Shown here one piece after another: positions 1-8,652 of a DNA stretch of 64,000 nucleotides. The position numbers were made by a program, and so were the translations under genes. Within the stretch, counting starts at the first letter, position 1; each line of letters opens with the position of its first letter. This DNA comes from an uncultured Litoreibacter sp. Lineage in GTDB: Bacteria > Pseudomonadota > Alphaproteobacteria > Rhodobacterales > Rhodobacteraceae. Under the pieces are notes generated by a model. That model ran no database searches. It was not told the DNA's origin and saw nothing but the letters and a program-made list of their open reading frames with translations. Location: NCBI RefSeq assembly GCF_947501785.1, contig NZ_CANMXB010000001.1:3042501-3106500 (forward strand), given 5' to 3'.

Positions 1-71
1 CGAACAGCCAATGAAGTTCTGGGTATGTTTCGCCAAACAGATAGACGGAATTAGTGACCTTTGCGACCACG

Positions 72-392
72 TTAGTCCTTTAGAAAATCGGTTAGATCTG
101 GTTCCGGGCCATTGGCGAAAAACCAATTATATACGAGCCCGAAATAGGCGTAGAGCCTATCAGTTCCGTCGAAGTCAAAGCCAAAGAATCTCTCGTATTC
201 GTCGTCGTTTATGGGACGATGCTCGAGAAACTCGCGAAGCCTTTCTTCTAGAAATTCCGAGTGTGGAGCAGAATTATCGCCATAGTTTGTCAGTCGTTCT
301 TCGTCAAAATGCCCAGCATTGAAGTAGCTATCGAAGACAGACGAAACGGATGAGTACCGAAGCTCGAACTCTTTTTTGTTCAAAGGTGGCAT
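72..392 (-). CDS. Small acidic protein, likely immunity to the adjacent toxin
   Basis: This 106-aa protein is rich in Asp, Glu, Phe and Tyr, has no signal peptide or membrane segment, and I do not recognise its family. It begins 2 bases after the stop of the 593-aa effector on the same strand, which is the usual place for the cognate immunity gene in polymorphic-toxin loci. A small acidic protein would suit neutralisation of a basic nuclease tip. Local base composition is AT-richer than the housekeeping genes nearby. The immunity role is inferred from position and size only. The remaining 71 bases to the window edge show nothing. Confidence 0.6.
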   Translation of the reverse strand: MPPLNKKEFELRYSSVSSVFDSYFNAGHFDEERLTNYGDNSAPHSEFLEERLREFLEHRPINDDEYERFFGFDFDGTDRLYAYFGLVYNWFFANGPEPDLTDFLKD

Positions 393-394
393 TC

Positions 395-2176
395 TTATTC
401 CTTTGGCTTTGGGTATGAGCTGTCATAAATCAGCGTTAGTGGTTGTCCAGGGTCGTCCGGATGGCTGACCTTAAATCCAGTTGCGATAGTTCCGTCCGTG
501 AAGTCTACACTATCGACTCCGGAGGGATTTTTGCTAGAACCAACGCGCTTGTAACCCGAAAACCTGACATTGGCCTTCTCTTCCCAGAGGTCAACAATGT
601 CGAACTTTAATACTATGTAGTCGTTATTGGTCTTTCTTGCATTCGCTAATGGTTCTTCGTACTTGTCCAGATTTTCTATTAGATAGTCGTAGGCCCTCAC
701 CTGATCGACAGCAGAATTGAATTTGGTCGAATACGGCGGTGCGAAATTCTTTATCTTATTGGTGGCCGGGTCTTTCTTTAACAAGATACGCTCTCGCAGC
801 GCTTTCATTGATACGTTCCAACCGTGATTCTGAGGGCCATGCGCACCGGGATGCGTTCGAGCCAATTCATCCAACCTTCGCTTATAGTAGGAGGATGGGC
901 GATACATGCGGCGTCTTGCGTCCATTATGTCGTCGGCTGCAAAGCGGATGGCCTGGCGCAGCTTGGTTCCGAGTGGGCCGATTTGCTCAATGATCTTCGC
1001 GATGTCGTCCATGAAGGCGAGCACAGCGCGAACGGCACCGGACCCTTTGATGGCAGAGCGGATTTTGCGCGCCAAGTTCGCAGCACGGGTTCCCAGCAAC
1101 CCGGCGCTGGCCGCAGCGCCAACACCGGTCGTGGTACATAGCGCGGCGATGATCGACGTGATGGCCCAAATCAACACTTCCGGGAGGATGAAGCCCGTGC
1201 CTTCCCCAAAGAGCTTAGCCCAGAAGTTGGGTGTCATCATAAAGACGACCTTCATCATGGTATTGGCAATCAGGCCCAAAACAGGCGTGTAAGAGACAAT
1301 TTCGATCAGGCCATTCATCCATTCGATACCGTCCTGGATCGACTGTTGGATCAATTCGCCAAATTCGCCGATTACCCCGCCAAGCGCAGCCAGCCCGCTT
1401 AGCTTGAGCAGGTCTGTCATGAAGCCGTCAAAGTCCCCCGCCATCAGCTTCTTGAAACAGGCGCTGATTTTTTCCAACGCCTCGAAAATTTCGTCTTCGT
1501 TGTTGTTCCACGTCTCCAACAGCTTGCGGCTGAGGAAATTGGAAATACCTATCGGCCCCAGCGACAGGTCAGGGTTTCGACGCAAATAGCTTTCCATCGC
1601 TGCCGCGGAACTTTTCAGAAACCCCCAAGCGCTTCCCCAAAATTCTTTTTCGCTATTCCACCAGTTCGACAGCCCCTTACCTATGCCGTTGACGAATTCT
1701 GCCCCAGCGCCAGCAAAACCCTCACGTTCCCATTCCAACACGAAGGGTGCGAACTTGTCGGTCATTTTGACTTCGAAATCGAACAGACCGGCGACGAGTG
1801 TTTTTTCCAGTTCCCAAGCTTCTTGCTCAGTTGCGCCGATGTCGCGGCCGGGGTTGGTCAATGCTTGGGCGGCACCGTTGTAAGGAGCTTCACCATATAG
1901 CGCGACACCTAGATCGGTTCTGAGCGCGCCCGTGCCCGTTACAGCATCCCGCGCGCCAACAGAGATTGGCGCGGTCGTCGGAAGTTCAGCCACCAGCATG
2001 GCGCCAGCACCATCGCGTAGTTCTATGGGCATATCCACAATGGGTGTATTGAAGCCGTCATCGTACAAAAACTGGACGCCAATGGGTCGGGCACATTTGC
2101 CCGTTGGACATGCAAATTCTCCGGCGTTGACCATGCCTACCGGTTCTGCACGAGCCGTAATTTCATCAGGGTCCAT
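395..2176 (-). CDS. Polymorphic toxin effector, type VI secretion style, unrecognised C-terminal toxin
   Basis: A 593-aa multidomain protein. Residues 20-110 look like a beta-rich domain starting with the Cys pair CPTGKC. Residues about 120-260 are helical and rich in Trp and Phe. Residues about 255-375 contain several long hydrophobic stretches (around GLAALGGVIG and IWAITSIIAALCTTTGVGAA), a plausible pre-toxin membrane-translocation region. The last ~160 residues are hydrophilic and basic, with a His-Gly-Pro-Gln element followed by L-x-x-R, the order seen in some secreted RNase-type toxin tips; that resemblance is weak. The start overlaps the DUF4123 gene by 11 bases and the putative immunity gene follows 2 bases after the stop. 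GC drops in the C-terminal third, as expected for an exchanged toxin tip. The toxin activity is unknown. Confidence 0.7.
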   Translation of the reverse strand: MDPDEITARAEPVGMVNAGEFACPTGKCARPIGVQFLYDDGFNTPIVDMPIELRDGAGAMLVAELPTTAPISVGARDAVTGTGALRTDLGVALYGEAPYNGAAQALTNPGRDIGATEQEAWELEKTLVAGLFDFEVKMTDKFAPFVLEWEREGFAGAGAEFVNGIGKGLSNWWNSEKEFWGSAWGFLKSSAAAMESYLRRNPDLSLGPIGISNFLSRKLLETWNNNEDEIFEALEKISACFKKLMAGDFDGFMTDLLKLSGLAALGGVIGEFGELIQQSIQDGIEWMNGLIEIVSYTPVLGLIANTMMKVVFMMTPNFWAKLFGEGTGFILPEVLIWAITSIIAALCTTTGVGAAASAGLLGTRAANLARKIRSAIKGSGAVRAVLAFMDDIAKIIEQIGPLGTKLRQAIRFAADDIMDARRRMYRPSSYYKRRLDELARTHPGAHGPQNHGWNVSMKALRERILLKKDPATNKIKNFAPPYSTKFNSAVDQVRAYDYLIENLDKYEEPLANARKTNNDYIVLKFDIVDLWEEKANVRFSGYKRVGSSKNPSGVDSVDFTDGTIATGFKVSHPDDPGQPLTLIYDSSYPKPKE

Positions 2177-3180
2177 CCTGAGTTTCCTTTTTGCTCATAG
2201 CCTGCTTGAGGGCTTTGATACGCTCATCCTCCGCGTGGTCAGAGTGCAGTATCGCGCTGGTCTGATTATTGAGCCAGTGCCGCCCGAAAAATGCGGCCCA
2301 AGCTGAAATAAGGAAGAGGTTTTCAAACCGGAGGAATCCTGCTTGACGGGCGACGGAGACCGCATGAGAGATCTCCCGCGTCAGAAGGCTATCGGAGAGA
2401 TGATTAAGCTCCGTTGGAAAGGTTTTCCTCAGCAAACCTGAGATCTTGTTGATATCGCGTCGGGTTTGATCCGTGCGAAACACATCCATTTCGTAACTGC
2501 TGAGAGTCAGAGGGCCCACAGCGCGGTTTGATGCCGGTATCAGCTTGTTGGGCGAGACTTCCAAAACGCCCTTCCCGTTGTCCTGTTCGATGAGCAGTGT
2601 CAGCTGATGACCCCCGGATGTGGTAAACCATTTGCTGATCCGTTCTGGCCACGTTGCGATGATTGAAAAATACTGCGCCGCAATTCTTGGTTCCCAAAAT
2701 CGAAAGAACTGCCAGCCGTCTTCATTTTCGCATTGGACTTTGGTGAATTTTCGGAAGTGGTCGCGGAGTTCATCATGGGACGCGGTGGTCCGAACAAGAA
2801 CACCGGTTGATCGTCCCCAATGCTTTTCGAAATAGTCGCGATGAAATGCGGGGGCGGTTTGGCCGGCAACGCTCTGATCCTCCGGCAAGGTCAGGTCGAC
2901 CAGATAGGGGGCTGCCTCTTCCACATCTGTGGACAGCTCGCCCTTGAACAAGCAGGTCGTGGGCACGTCTACGACATCAAGGTCAAACAGCCCTGTGACA
3001 TTTTTTTCGAAGGGTGCCATCAACCAGAAGATATGTCCGGTGGTCACCATGAAACGCCAGATGCAACAAGGCCTCATCTGGCGACGCATCGCTGCTGATC
3101 CCTGCAAAGCGATGGCGCTGGGTATTCAATTGCAGCTCTTGATGTTCAGGCGGGGCAGCCTCGAACGAGATTGTGGACAT
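2166..3180 (-). pseudogene. DUF4123 effector adaptor, frameshifted at a T7 run
   Basis: DUF4123 proteins are adaptors/chaperones that load type VI effectors onto VgrG or PAAR. The body (ending at 2166) has the family signatures: a segment ending APYLVDL, a Trp-Gly-Arg-Ser box, and FRFWEPRIAAQYF. An open frame for it starts only at an implausible Met at 3107. The natural N-terminus (MSTISFEAAPPEH, then TYLLVDGTLRK) lies in another frame, 3180 down to 2983. The two frames join cleanly if one base is removed from the seven T at 3001-3007, giving one protein of about 337 aa. This is a recent mutation, a phase-variable run or a sequencing error; only the last would leave the gene functional as written. 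The 3' end overlaps the effector start. Confidence 0.75.
3001..3007. other. T7 homopolymer at the frameshift
   Basis: Seven consecutive T (A7 on the coding strand). One base fewer restores the DUF4123 frame as Leu-Arg-Lys-Asn-Val-Thr-Gly-Leu; as written, the upstream frame ends in Cys-His-Arg-Ala-Val-stop. Confidence 0.85.
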
Positions 3181-3297
3181 AAATCAGGTCGCTAAAAGGT
3201 TTTGAACGAATCTGGGGCAATCATTCCAAGCTTGCCGGCGTTATGCAAACACTCGGTCAGGGGTGGGCGACGAGGCGGCCGTTGTAAGCCGAAGACT

Positions 3298-4134
3298 TCA
3301 GCGCCCCGGGATCGCCGCGCGGGCGGGGGATTTCTCCCAGGCGTCGATCACGTCCATCGCCTGCTGGCCGGTTTCGACGAATTTGAACAGGCTGAGATCC
3401 TCTTCCGAGATGGTGCCCGCGTCGGCCAGGGCCTCCCAGTTGATGATGGAGCGCCAGAACTCTTCGCCGAACAAGAGGAACGGAACCGGCGCCATGCGGC
3501 CGGTCTGGATCAGGGTCAACGCTTCGAAGGTTTCATCCAACGTGCCGAACCCGCCCGGGAAGACGGCGACGGCCTTGGCGCGCATCAGGAAATGCATTTT
3601 GCGGATGGCGAAGTAGTGGAAATTGAAGCACAGCTCCGGCGTGACATATGCGTTGGGGGCTTGCTCATGTGGCAGCACGATGTTGAGCCCGATGGAGCGC
3701 CCGCCCGCGTCAATGGCGCCGCGGTTGCCGGCCTCCATCACGCCGGGGCCGCCGCCGGTGACGATGACGTCCTCATGCCCGTCAGAGCGTTCGGTCATCA
3801 GTTTGGCGAAGATGCGGGCTTCTTCGTAATATTGCGACAGGCCCGACAGCGTTTCGGTGCGCGCGGTGTCTTTCTTTGCAGGCTCCGGAATGCGCGCGCC
3901 GCCGAACAGCACGATGGTGGAGCGGATGTCTTCCTCATCCATCAGCATCTCCGGTTTGAGCAGTTCCAGCTGCAACCGCACCGGGCGCAATTCGTCGCGG
4001 CACAGGAATTCGTTGTCCGCAAAGGCCAAAGCATATGCGGGGGAGCGGGTCTGCGGGGTGTCGGGCACCTCTTGTGCGGCTTCGACGTCCTGCTTGGAAT
4101 AGCGGAACGGGTGCTTTCGGTTGTCGTCTTTCAT
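3298..4134 (-). CDS. LOG-family (TIGR00730) Rossmann-fold protein
   Basis: 278 aa. The family includes cytokinin-riboside 5'-monophosphate and other nucleotide-5'-monophosphate phosphoribohydrolases, which cleave the N-glycosidic bond of nucleoside monophosphates. Both signatures are present: [15 protein letters not shown] around residues 126-140 and the catalytic PGGFGTLDE at 193-201. It belongs to the longer form, with about 70 extra N-terminal residues before the Rossmann core. The start at 4134 is preferred because AAGAGGG precedes it at good spacing; the frame stays open upstream but that part is not protein-like and runs into the divergent dapD gene. The exact substrate cannot be told from sequence. 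Confidence 0.85.
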   Translation of the reverse strand: MKDDNRKHPFRYSKQDVEAAQEVPDTPQTRSPAYALAFADNEFLCRDELRPVRLQLELLKPEMLMDEEDIRSTIVLFGGARIPEPAKKDTARTETLSGLSQYYEEARIFAKLMTERSDGHEDVIVTGGGPGVMEAGNRGAIDAGGRSIGLNIVLPHEQAPNAYVTPELCFNFHYFAIRKMHFLMRAKAVAVFPGGFGTLDETFEALTLIQTGRMAPVPFLLFGEEFWRSIINWEALADAGTISEEDLSLFKFVETGQQAMDVIDAWEKSPARAAIPGR

Positions 4135-4221
4135 CGTAGCCCTCTTGATTGCCTTTGGCGTTCCGTTAGGTCTATAGGCTGCACAACGCTGACGCCACAC
4201 ACGATTAGAGGAAGCCGACAT

Positions 4222-5049
4222 ATGTCCAACGCTCAACTTGAGACCGCAATCGAGGCCGCATGGGATGCGCGCGACACGATCACGCCGGCCACCACCGGCG
4301 AGCAACGCGACGCGATCGAAGATACTTTGAATGCGTTGGACAGCGGCAAGCTGCGCGTGGCGGAGAAGCAAGACGATGGGTCATGGTATGTGAACCAATG
4401 GGCCAAGAAGGCCGTGCTGCTGGGATTCCGCATCAAAGACATGGAGCAGCATGACGGCGGCGCACAAGGTGGTGGCTGGTGGGACAAGGTCGACAGCAAG
4501 TTCAAAGGCTGGGGCGACAATCAGTGGAAAGCGGCGGGCTTCCGCGCCGTGCCAAATTGCGTGGTCCGCAAATCTGCCTATATCGCGCCGACCGTGGTGC
4601 TGATGCCGTCCTTCGTGAACCTCGGCGCATATGTAGACGAGGGCACCATGGTCGACACATGGGCCACCGTCGGATCCTGCGCGCAGATCGGCAAGAATGT
4701 GCACCTGTCGGGCGGCGTCGGCATTGGCGGCGTGTTGGAGCCGATGCAGGCCGGGCCGACCATCATTGAAGACAATTGCTTCATCGGGGCGCGGTCCGAA
4801 GTGGTTGAGGGCTGCATCGTGCGTGAAGGGTCCGTGCTTGGCATGGGCGTGTTCATCGGCCAGTCCACCAAGATCGTGGACCGCGAGACTGGCGAAGTGA
4901 TGTATGGCGAAGTGCCGCCCTACTCGGTGGTTGTGGCAGGTTCGATGCCATCGAAGAACGGCATCAACCTGTATTGCGCGGTCATCGTGAAGCGGGTGGA
5001 CGAGCGCACGCGGTCCAAAACAGGCATCAACGAGTTGCTGCGGGACTAA
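4222..5049 (+). CDS. dapD: 2,3,4,5-tetrahydropyridine-2,6-dicarboxylate N-succinyltransferase
   Basis: 275 aa, the usual DapD length. The enzyme transfers succinyl from succinyl-CoA to tetrahydrodipicolinate in the succinylase branch of lysine and meso-diaminopimelate synthesis. An N-terminal helical domain is followed by a left-handed beta-helix of hexapeptide repeats at about residues 115-230, including the stretches [20 protein letters not shown] and [10 protein letters not shown]. The start at 4222 follows an AGAGGAAG ribosome site. It diverges from the LOG-family gene, and dapE, which removes the succinyl group two steps later, lies 2.5 kb downstream on the same strand. Confidence 0.97.
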   Translation: MSNAQLETAIEAAWDARDTITPATTGEQRDAIEDTLNALDSGKLRVAEKQDDGSWYVNQWAKKAVLLGFRIKDMEQHDGGAQGGGWWDKVDSKFKGWGDNQWKAAGFRAVPNCVVRKSAYIAPTVVLMPSFVNLGAYVDEGTMVDTWATVGSCAQIGKNVHLSGGVGIGGVLEPMQAGPTIIEDNCFIGARSEVVEGCIVREGSVLGMGVFIGQSTKIVDRETGEVMYGEVPPYSVVVAGSMPSKNGINLYCAVIVKRVDERTRSKTGINELLRD

Positions 5050-5050
5050 G

Positions 5051-6103
5051 TCACCGCTGCGATCCAAACCATTTTGTGCGAAGGCTGTCATAGCGGCCGT
5101 CTTCGCGCATTTGCAGCAGCGCGCGGTTAATCGGTTCGCGCAGCGGGCTGCCTGACGGCAACGCCATGCCGTAATTTTCAGGCTTGAACACGCGCTGCAC
5201 CATGCGGGCCTTCCCGGCCCCGCGTGTGCGGACGTAGTAGGACAGGATCGGCCCGTCGAAGAAGATGGCATCCAGCGTTTTGGCCTCAAACGCGGCGAAA
5301 GCATTTTCCACGTTGGCGAAGGTGATGTAGTTGATTTCCCGCTGGTCGAGATACAGCGCGGCGGTAGAGTCTTGCAGCGTTCCAACCCTGCGATCCTCCA
5401 GGTCATTCACTGAAGTGACCGAGTTCTGCAGCGCATCAACCGTCATCGCGGCAGTAATTTTTGCAACGAACACGGAGACGATGAACAGGCTGGCCACCAC
5501 CAGGACAACAGCAAAGAACCGGCCGGCTCGCGAAATTGGCATGCGCTCTTCGAAACCGCCATTGACCACCAGGTTGAGGGCCCACCAAAACGCCGGGAAG
5601 ACGGCCTCTTTTGCGGGGCGGTCGAAATAGGGCTGGCGCCGGCGCTCAAACAGCCACATCAGCATTCCGCCGCCAAACAGAAGGCCAATCGCGATCAACA
5701 CGGCGACCGCAATGTCGCGGGTGAACAACGCGCCGAGGACAGAAGACCCGCTTTTTTCCAGCGGTAGCATGATCTGTAGCCCGCTGTTGAATATCGGTTG
5801 AGAGAAATCCAGAGCGGTTTCCCGTTCTGCCGTGATCGAGATGTTGGCAATGGCGCCGTCTGCCTCGCCGTTTTTGACGCGATCCAGCATCTCGGCGAAG
5901 GTATCTGCGCGGTCAAATTCGGTGCGGCGCCCGAGGTCGGCCGCCAGCATTTGCCAGAGCTCCACGCTGAAACCGATGTCGGCGTCGTTCTCGACCATCG
6001 AGAAGGGCGCGCGGGTCACAGTTGTGATCTTGATTGGATCTTCCTGCGCCATAACCGGCATTGCGATAGAAGCCATAACGGCCAACATAATGAATCTTAA
6101 CAT
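5051..6103 (-). CDS. Ionotropic glutamate receptor-like ligand-gated channel
   Basis: 350 aa from the chosen start (GGGGACGG lies upstream), with a signal peptide MLRFIMLAVMASIAMPVMAQ. The order is that of a bacterial iGluR: binding lobe S1 (about 22-125) with the SBP_bac_3 signature DGAIANISITAERE; M1 (about 130-155); a pore loop FWWALNLVVNGGFEERMP; M3 ending SVFVAKITAAMTV, which aligns with the eukaryotic SYTANLAAFLTV gate motif; then binding lobe S2 to the end. The pore lacks the TVGYG potassium filter of GluR0-type channels. Such proteins sit in the cytoplasmic membrane and open on binding an amino acid or similar ligand. Ligand and ion are unknown. It converges on dapD with one base between the stops. 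Confidence 0.82.
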   Translation of the reverse strand: MLRFIMLAVMASIAMPVMAQEDPIKITTVTRAPFSMVENDADIGFSVELWQMLAADLGRRTEFDRADTFAEMLDRVKNGEADGAIANISITAERETALDFSQPIFNSGLQIMLPLEKSGSSVLGALFTRDIAVAVLIAIGLLFGGGMLMWLFERRRQPYFDRPAKEAVFPAFWWALNLVVNGGFEERMPISRAGRFFAVVLVVASLFIVSVFVAKITAAMTVDALQNSVTSVNDLEDRRVGTLQDSTAALYLDQREINYITFANVENAFAAFEAKTLDAIFFDGPILSYYVRTRGAGKARMVQRVFKPENYGMALPSGSPLREPINRALLQMREDGRYDSLRTKWFGSQR

Positions 6104-6236
6104 AATTGCGCCGTCCCCACGTTGCACCGTGTACCCTAGCCAAGTGTCCTTCCCGTCTCAAGAGTCTTGACAGTTTTGTGCCGGCGCGGCACTCGGACCC
6201 GCAGGGAACGCATGCGGATCGAAAAGGGCAAACCTA

Positions 6237-6605
6237 ATGGCGAAACCGGGGGCAAAGGCGGGCTCAAAGCACCAGGTGTTTACCTTGCTCGTCGAGGTTG
6301 GACGCAAAGACGGTGACGATCTGCCGGACGGCGCCAGCGGTGCGGCGATGGTTTGCTATTCCAGCGGCGTGGACGAGGCGGAGGCCGTTCGCGAATGCGT
6401 GGCATTGCTCAAGCAGGCCGGATTGGCCCCTCTGGACGTGACGGGTTACGGCAGCTTGGACGAAAGGCTGGCGGAAGGACATGACATCCCGGACGAAGAG
6501 CGCGAACTGATGCAACGCGCGCGCGACGAGAATTCGATTGTCGTGGCGCAAAGCACCACCTTTTTTGAAGAAAAAGGGTCAGGGCAGGGAGCGACGGAGA
6601 CCTAG
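6237..6605 (+). CDS. Conserved hypothetical protein, small and acidic
   Basis: 122 aa, no signal peptide or membrane segment. The central part, FTLLVEVGRKDGDDLPDG to SGAAMVCYSSGVDE, alternates beta-like and polar stretches, and a helix around residues 45-60 is rich in Glu and Ala. I recognise no domain. It is a plausible coding region: GC and codon use match the neighbours and the start follows an AAGGG-type site. Its stop overlaps the stop of the opposing Hint-like gene. Confidence 0.65.
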   Translation: MAKPGAKAGSKHQVFTLLVEVGRKDGDDLPDGASGAAMVCYSSGVDEAEAVRECVALLKQAGLAPLDVTGYGSLDERLAEGHDIPDEERELMQRARDENSIVVAQSTTFFEEKGSGQGATET

Positions 6606-7249
6606 TTCTGGTAGCCGGACTTGTGCTCGGCCGCGAAACAGCGGGCTTCTTCCACCGACAATACCTTGCCGACGGTTTGACCTGATTTCGGCATGCTTTC
6701 CAGCGCGCATTTGCCGACTTTCAGGGTCGCGGCGGTTTCCAATTGGATTTGATAAAGCTGTGCCTTCGGGGCAAGTTCCCAATGCTGCGCCTTGCGCCCG
6801 TCCTTAATGGCCCAAGCCGGCACCAACACCGTTTCAGCGCCGAACAGGTATTCTGCAGTGTCGGACGTAATCGCGACGCGATGATCCGCGCCAATCACCA
6901 GATCCTGGTCCAGCCCGAAATACGGCGCGCGGATGCAGATGGCCGTTTTTGTCATCGGGGTTTTCAGAATGTGTTTCACGGCGACTGCAACATTGTTGCC
7001 ATCAAGGACCAGATCGCCTGGCACCAGTTCCTGCAATTCGACCGGGCCGTCTGGCGTTGCCACTCGCGTGGTCCCCAACAGACCTGTTTCCGCGCAGGCC
7101 TGTGGCGCCGCGTTGATGTTCCCAATGCCGGGAAGAACGCCGCCGCCAACTGACGGCCGCCCATTTGCCTGTAGCACGAGTTCCGGCTGGGTCGAGACCC
7201 TGCCGAGATATGCTAATTGGCCATATGCCTGTACTGTGATCTGCTTCAT
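6602..7249 (-). CDS. Hint-domain (Hedgehog/intein-like) protein, degenerate
   Basis: 215 aa. Residues about 58-130 carry the Hint layout: GTTRVATPDGPVELQELVPG-D-LVLDGN, then a block ending GADHRVAI, equivalent to intein block A with GD.V and block B with HR. Stand-alone Hint proteins are common in Roseobacter-group bacteria, often without a known role. Here the residue before the GT of block A is not the usual Cys (it reads LLGTT), and the C-terminus lacks the His-Asn splice signature, so self-splicing or autoproteolysis by the standard route looks unlikely. There is no signal peptide. Upstream 7250-7503 holds no convincing gene. Confidence 0.72.
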   Translation of the reverse strand: MKQITVQAYGQLAYLGRVSTQPELVLQANGRPSVGGGVLPGIGNINAAPQACAETGLLGTTRVATPDGPVELQELVPGDLVLDGNNVAVAVKHILKTPMTKTAICIRAPYFGLDQDLVIGADHRVAITSDTAEYLFGAETVLVPAWAIKDGRKAQHWELAPKAQLYQIQLETAATLKVGKCALESMPKSGQTVGKVLSVEEARCFAAEHKSGYQN

Positions 7250-7503
7250 AACTCTTTATCCCACACAAACCGAACATGGTTTCCGTTGGGGAATGAGTAA
7301 CTGCCAATCTGTTCGAATTGGTGAACGATCAAGGGCGATTTACTGATAATTTTAAGACATTGCGGCCCAACTTGTGTTCAAATTGGGGCCGACCCACTGC
7401 GATTTTTGACGCACCTGGCCATGGCGGATTACGCCGTTTTGCTTGTTGCCTTGAGCGGGGCATGGCAGAACACGGGCAAGCCTCATCATGGACGGAAACC
7501 CAT

Positions 7504-8652
7504 ATGACACAAGCACTTGACCCGGTGGCATTGACCGCAGACCTTGTCCGATGCGCCTCGGTCACGCCGGAAGAAGGCGGGGCATTGCAGCTGCTGCAAC
7601 GCATTTTGGGTGAGGCCGGATTTGAGTGTCACCGCGTTGATCGGGGCGAGGTTTGCAACCTCTATGCGCGCTGGGGCCGCAAAGGGGCCAATCGCAGCTT
7701 TGGGTTCAACGGCCACACCGATGTGGTGCCGGTTGGCGACGCTGCCGACTGGAGCGTTGACCCGTTCGGGGCCGAGATCAAGGGCGGCTGGCTTTACGGG
7801 CGTGGCTCCACAGACATGAAATCCGGCGTCGCGGCCTTTGCCGCCGCTGCTGTGGATTTTGTGCGGGAGTCGCCACCTGACGGGGCAGTCATTCTGGCGA
7901 TCACCGGCGACGAAGAGGGGCCGGCAACGGACGGAACCGTGGCGTTGCTGGATTGGATGTCAGAGCAAGGCGAGGCGATGACCGGCTGCCTGGTGGGTGA
8001 GCCCACCTGTCCCAACGAGATGGGCGAGATGATGAAAATCGGGCGGCGCGGGTCGATGACGGCCTATTTCACGGTGAAGGGCGTGCAGGGACACTCGGCC
8101 TACCCGCACCGCGCGTTGAATCCGGTGCCGGTGATGGCGCGGCTGGTGGACCAGTTGGACAGACATGAGATGGATCAGGGGACTGACCACTTTGACGCCT
8201 CCACCCTGGCAGTCACCACGATTGACACCGGCAACCCCGCCAACAACGTGATCCCTGCGGAATGCCGCGCAACCGTGAACATCCGCTTCAACGACGCGCA
8301 TAGCTCGGGGTCCATTGCCCAGTGGTTGCAGAGCGTCGCGGACGCATTGGCGGAAGAAAGCGGGGCCACGATTTCGATGCAAGTGAAGGTGTCCGGCGAA
8401 AGCTTTGTGACCCCGCCGGGCGAGTTGTCAGCCATGGTCGCTACGGCCGTGGAGGCAGAGACCGGCAAGGTGCCGGAGATGTCGACCTCGGGCGGTACCT
8501 CAGACGCGCGGTTTGTCAAGGATCACTGCCCGGTGGTGGAGTTCGGCTTGGTGGGTAAGACCATGCATCAGGTGGACGAGCGGGTGCGGGTGGACCAAAT
8601 CCACCAGCTGAAAGCGATCTATGGCCGCATTCTGCGGGACTATTTTGCGTAA
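7504..8652 (+). CDS. dapE: Succinyl-diaminopimelate desuccinylase
   Basis: 382 aa. This dinuclear zinc M20 metallohydrolase releases succinate from N-succinyl-L,L-diaminopimelate. Metal ligands and catalytic residues are visible: His71 in FNGHTDVVP, Asp104 in [10 protein letters not shown], the DEEGPATDG pair at about 136-138, Glu in LVGEPTCP, and His in KTMHQVDE near the C-terminus. The dimerisation region with the GHSAYPH signature lies at about 196-210. The start at 7504 was chosen by alignment with the family; the open frame upstream is not protein-like. It overlaps the next gene by about 8 bases, so the two are probably cotranscribed. Confidence 0.96.
   Translation: MTQALDPVALTADLVRCASVTPEEGGALQLLQRILGEAGFECHRVDRGEVCNLYARWGRKGANRSFGFNGHTDVVPVGDAADWSVDPFGAEIKGGWLYGRGSTDMKSGVAAFAAAAVDFVRESPPDGAVILAITGDEEGPATDGTVALLDWMSEQGEAMTGCLVGEPTCPNEMGEMMKIGRRGSMTAYFTVKGVQGHSAYPHRALNPVPVMARLVDQLDRHEMDQGTDHFDASTLAVTTIDTGNPANNVIPAECRATVNIRFNDAHSSGSIAQWLQSVADALAEESGATISMQVKVSGESFVTPPGELSAMVATAVEAETGKVPEMSTSGGTSDARFVKDHCPVVEFGLVGKTMHQVDERVRVDQIHQLKAIYGRILRDYFA

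Noticed and set aside
3202-4221. Long N-terminal extension of dapD
   Set aside because: The frame runs antisense through the LOG-family gene; DapD proteins start at the Met at 4222, which has its own ribosome site.
6602-7249. Intein or Hedgehog-type self-splicing element
   Set aside because: It lacks the N-terminal Cys/Ser and the C-terminal His-Asn, and is not embedded in another protein.
7250-7503. Possible gene between the Hint-like protein and dapE
   Set aside because: The open frames here are extensions of dapE or overlap its start and have no ribosome site; I see no motif, only the two gene leaders.
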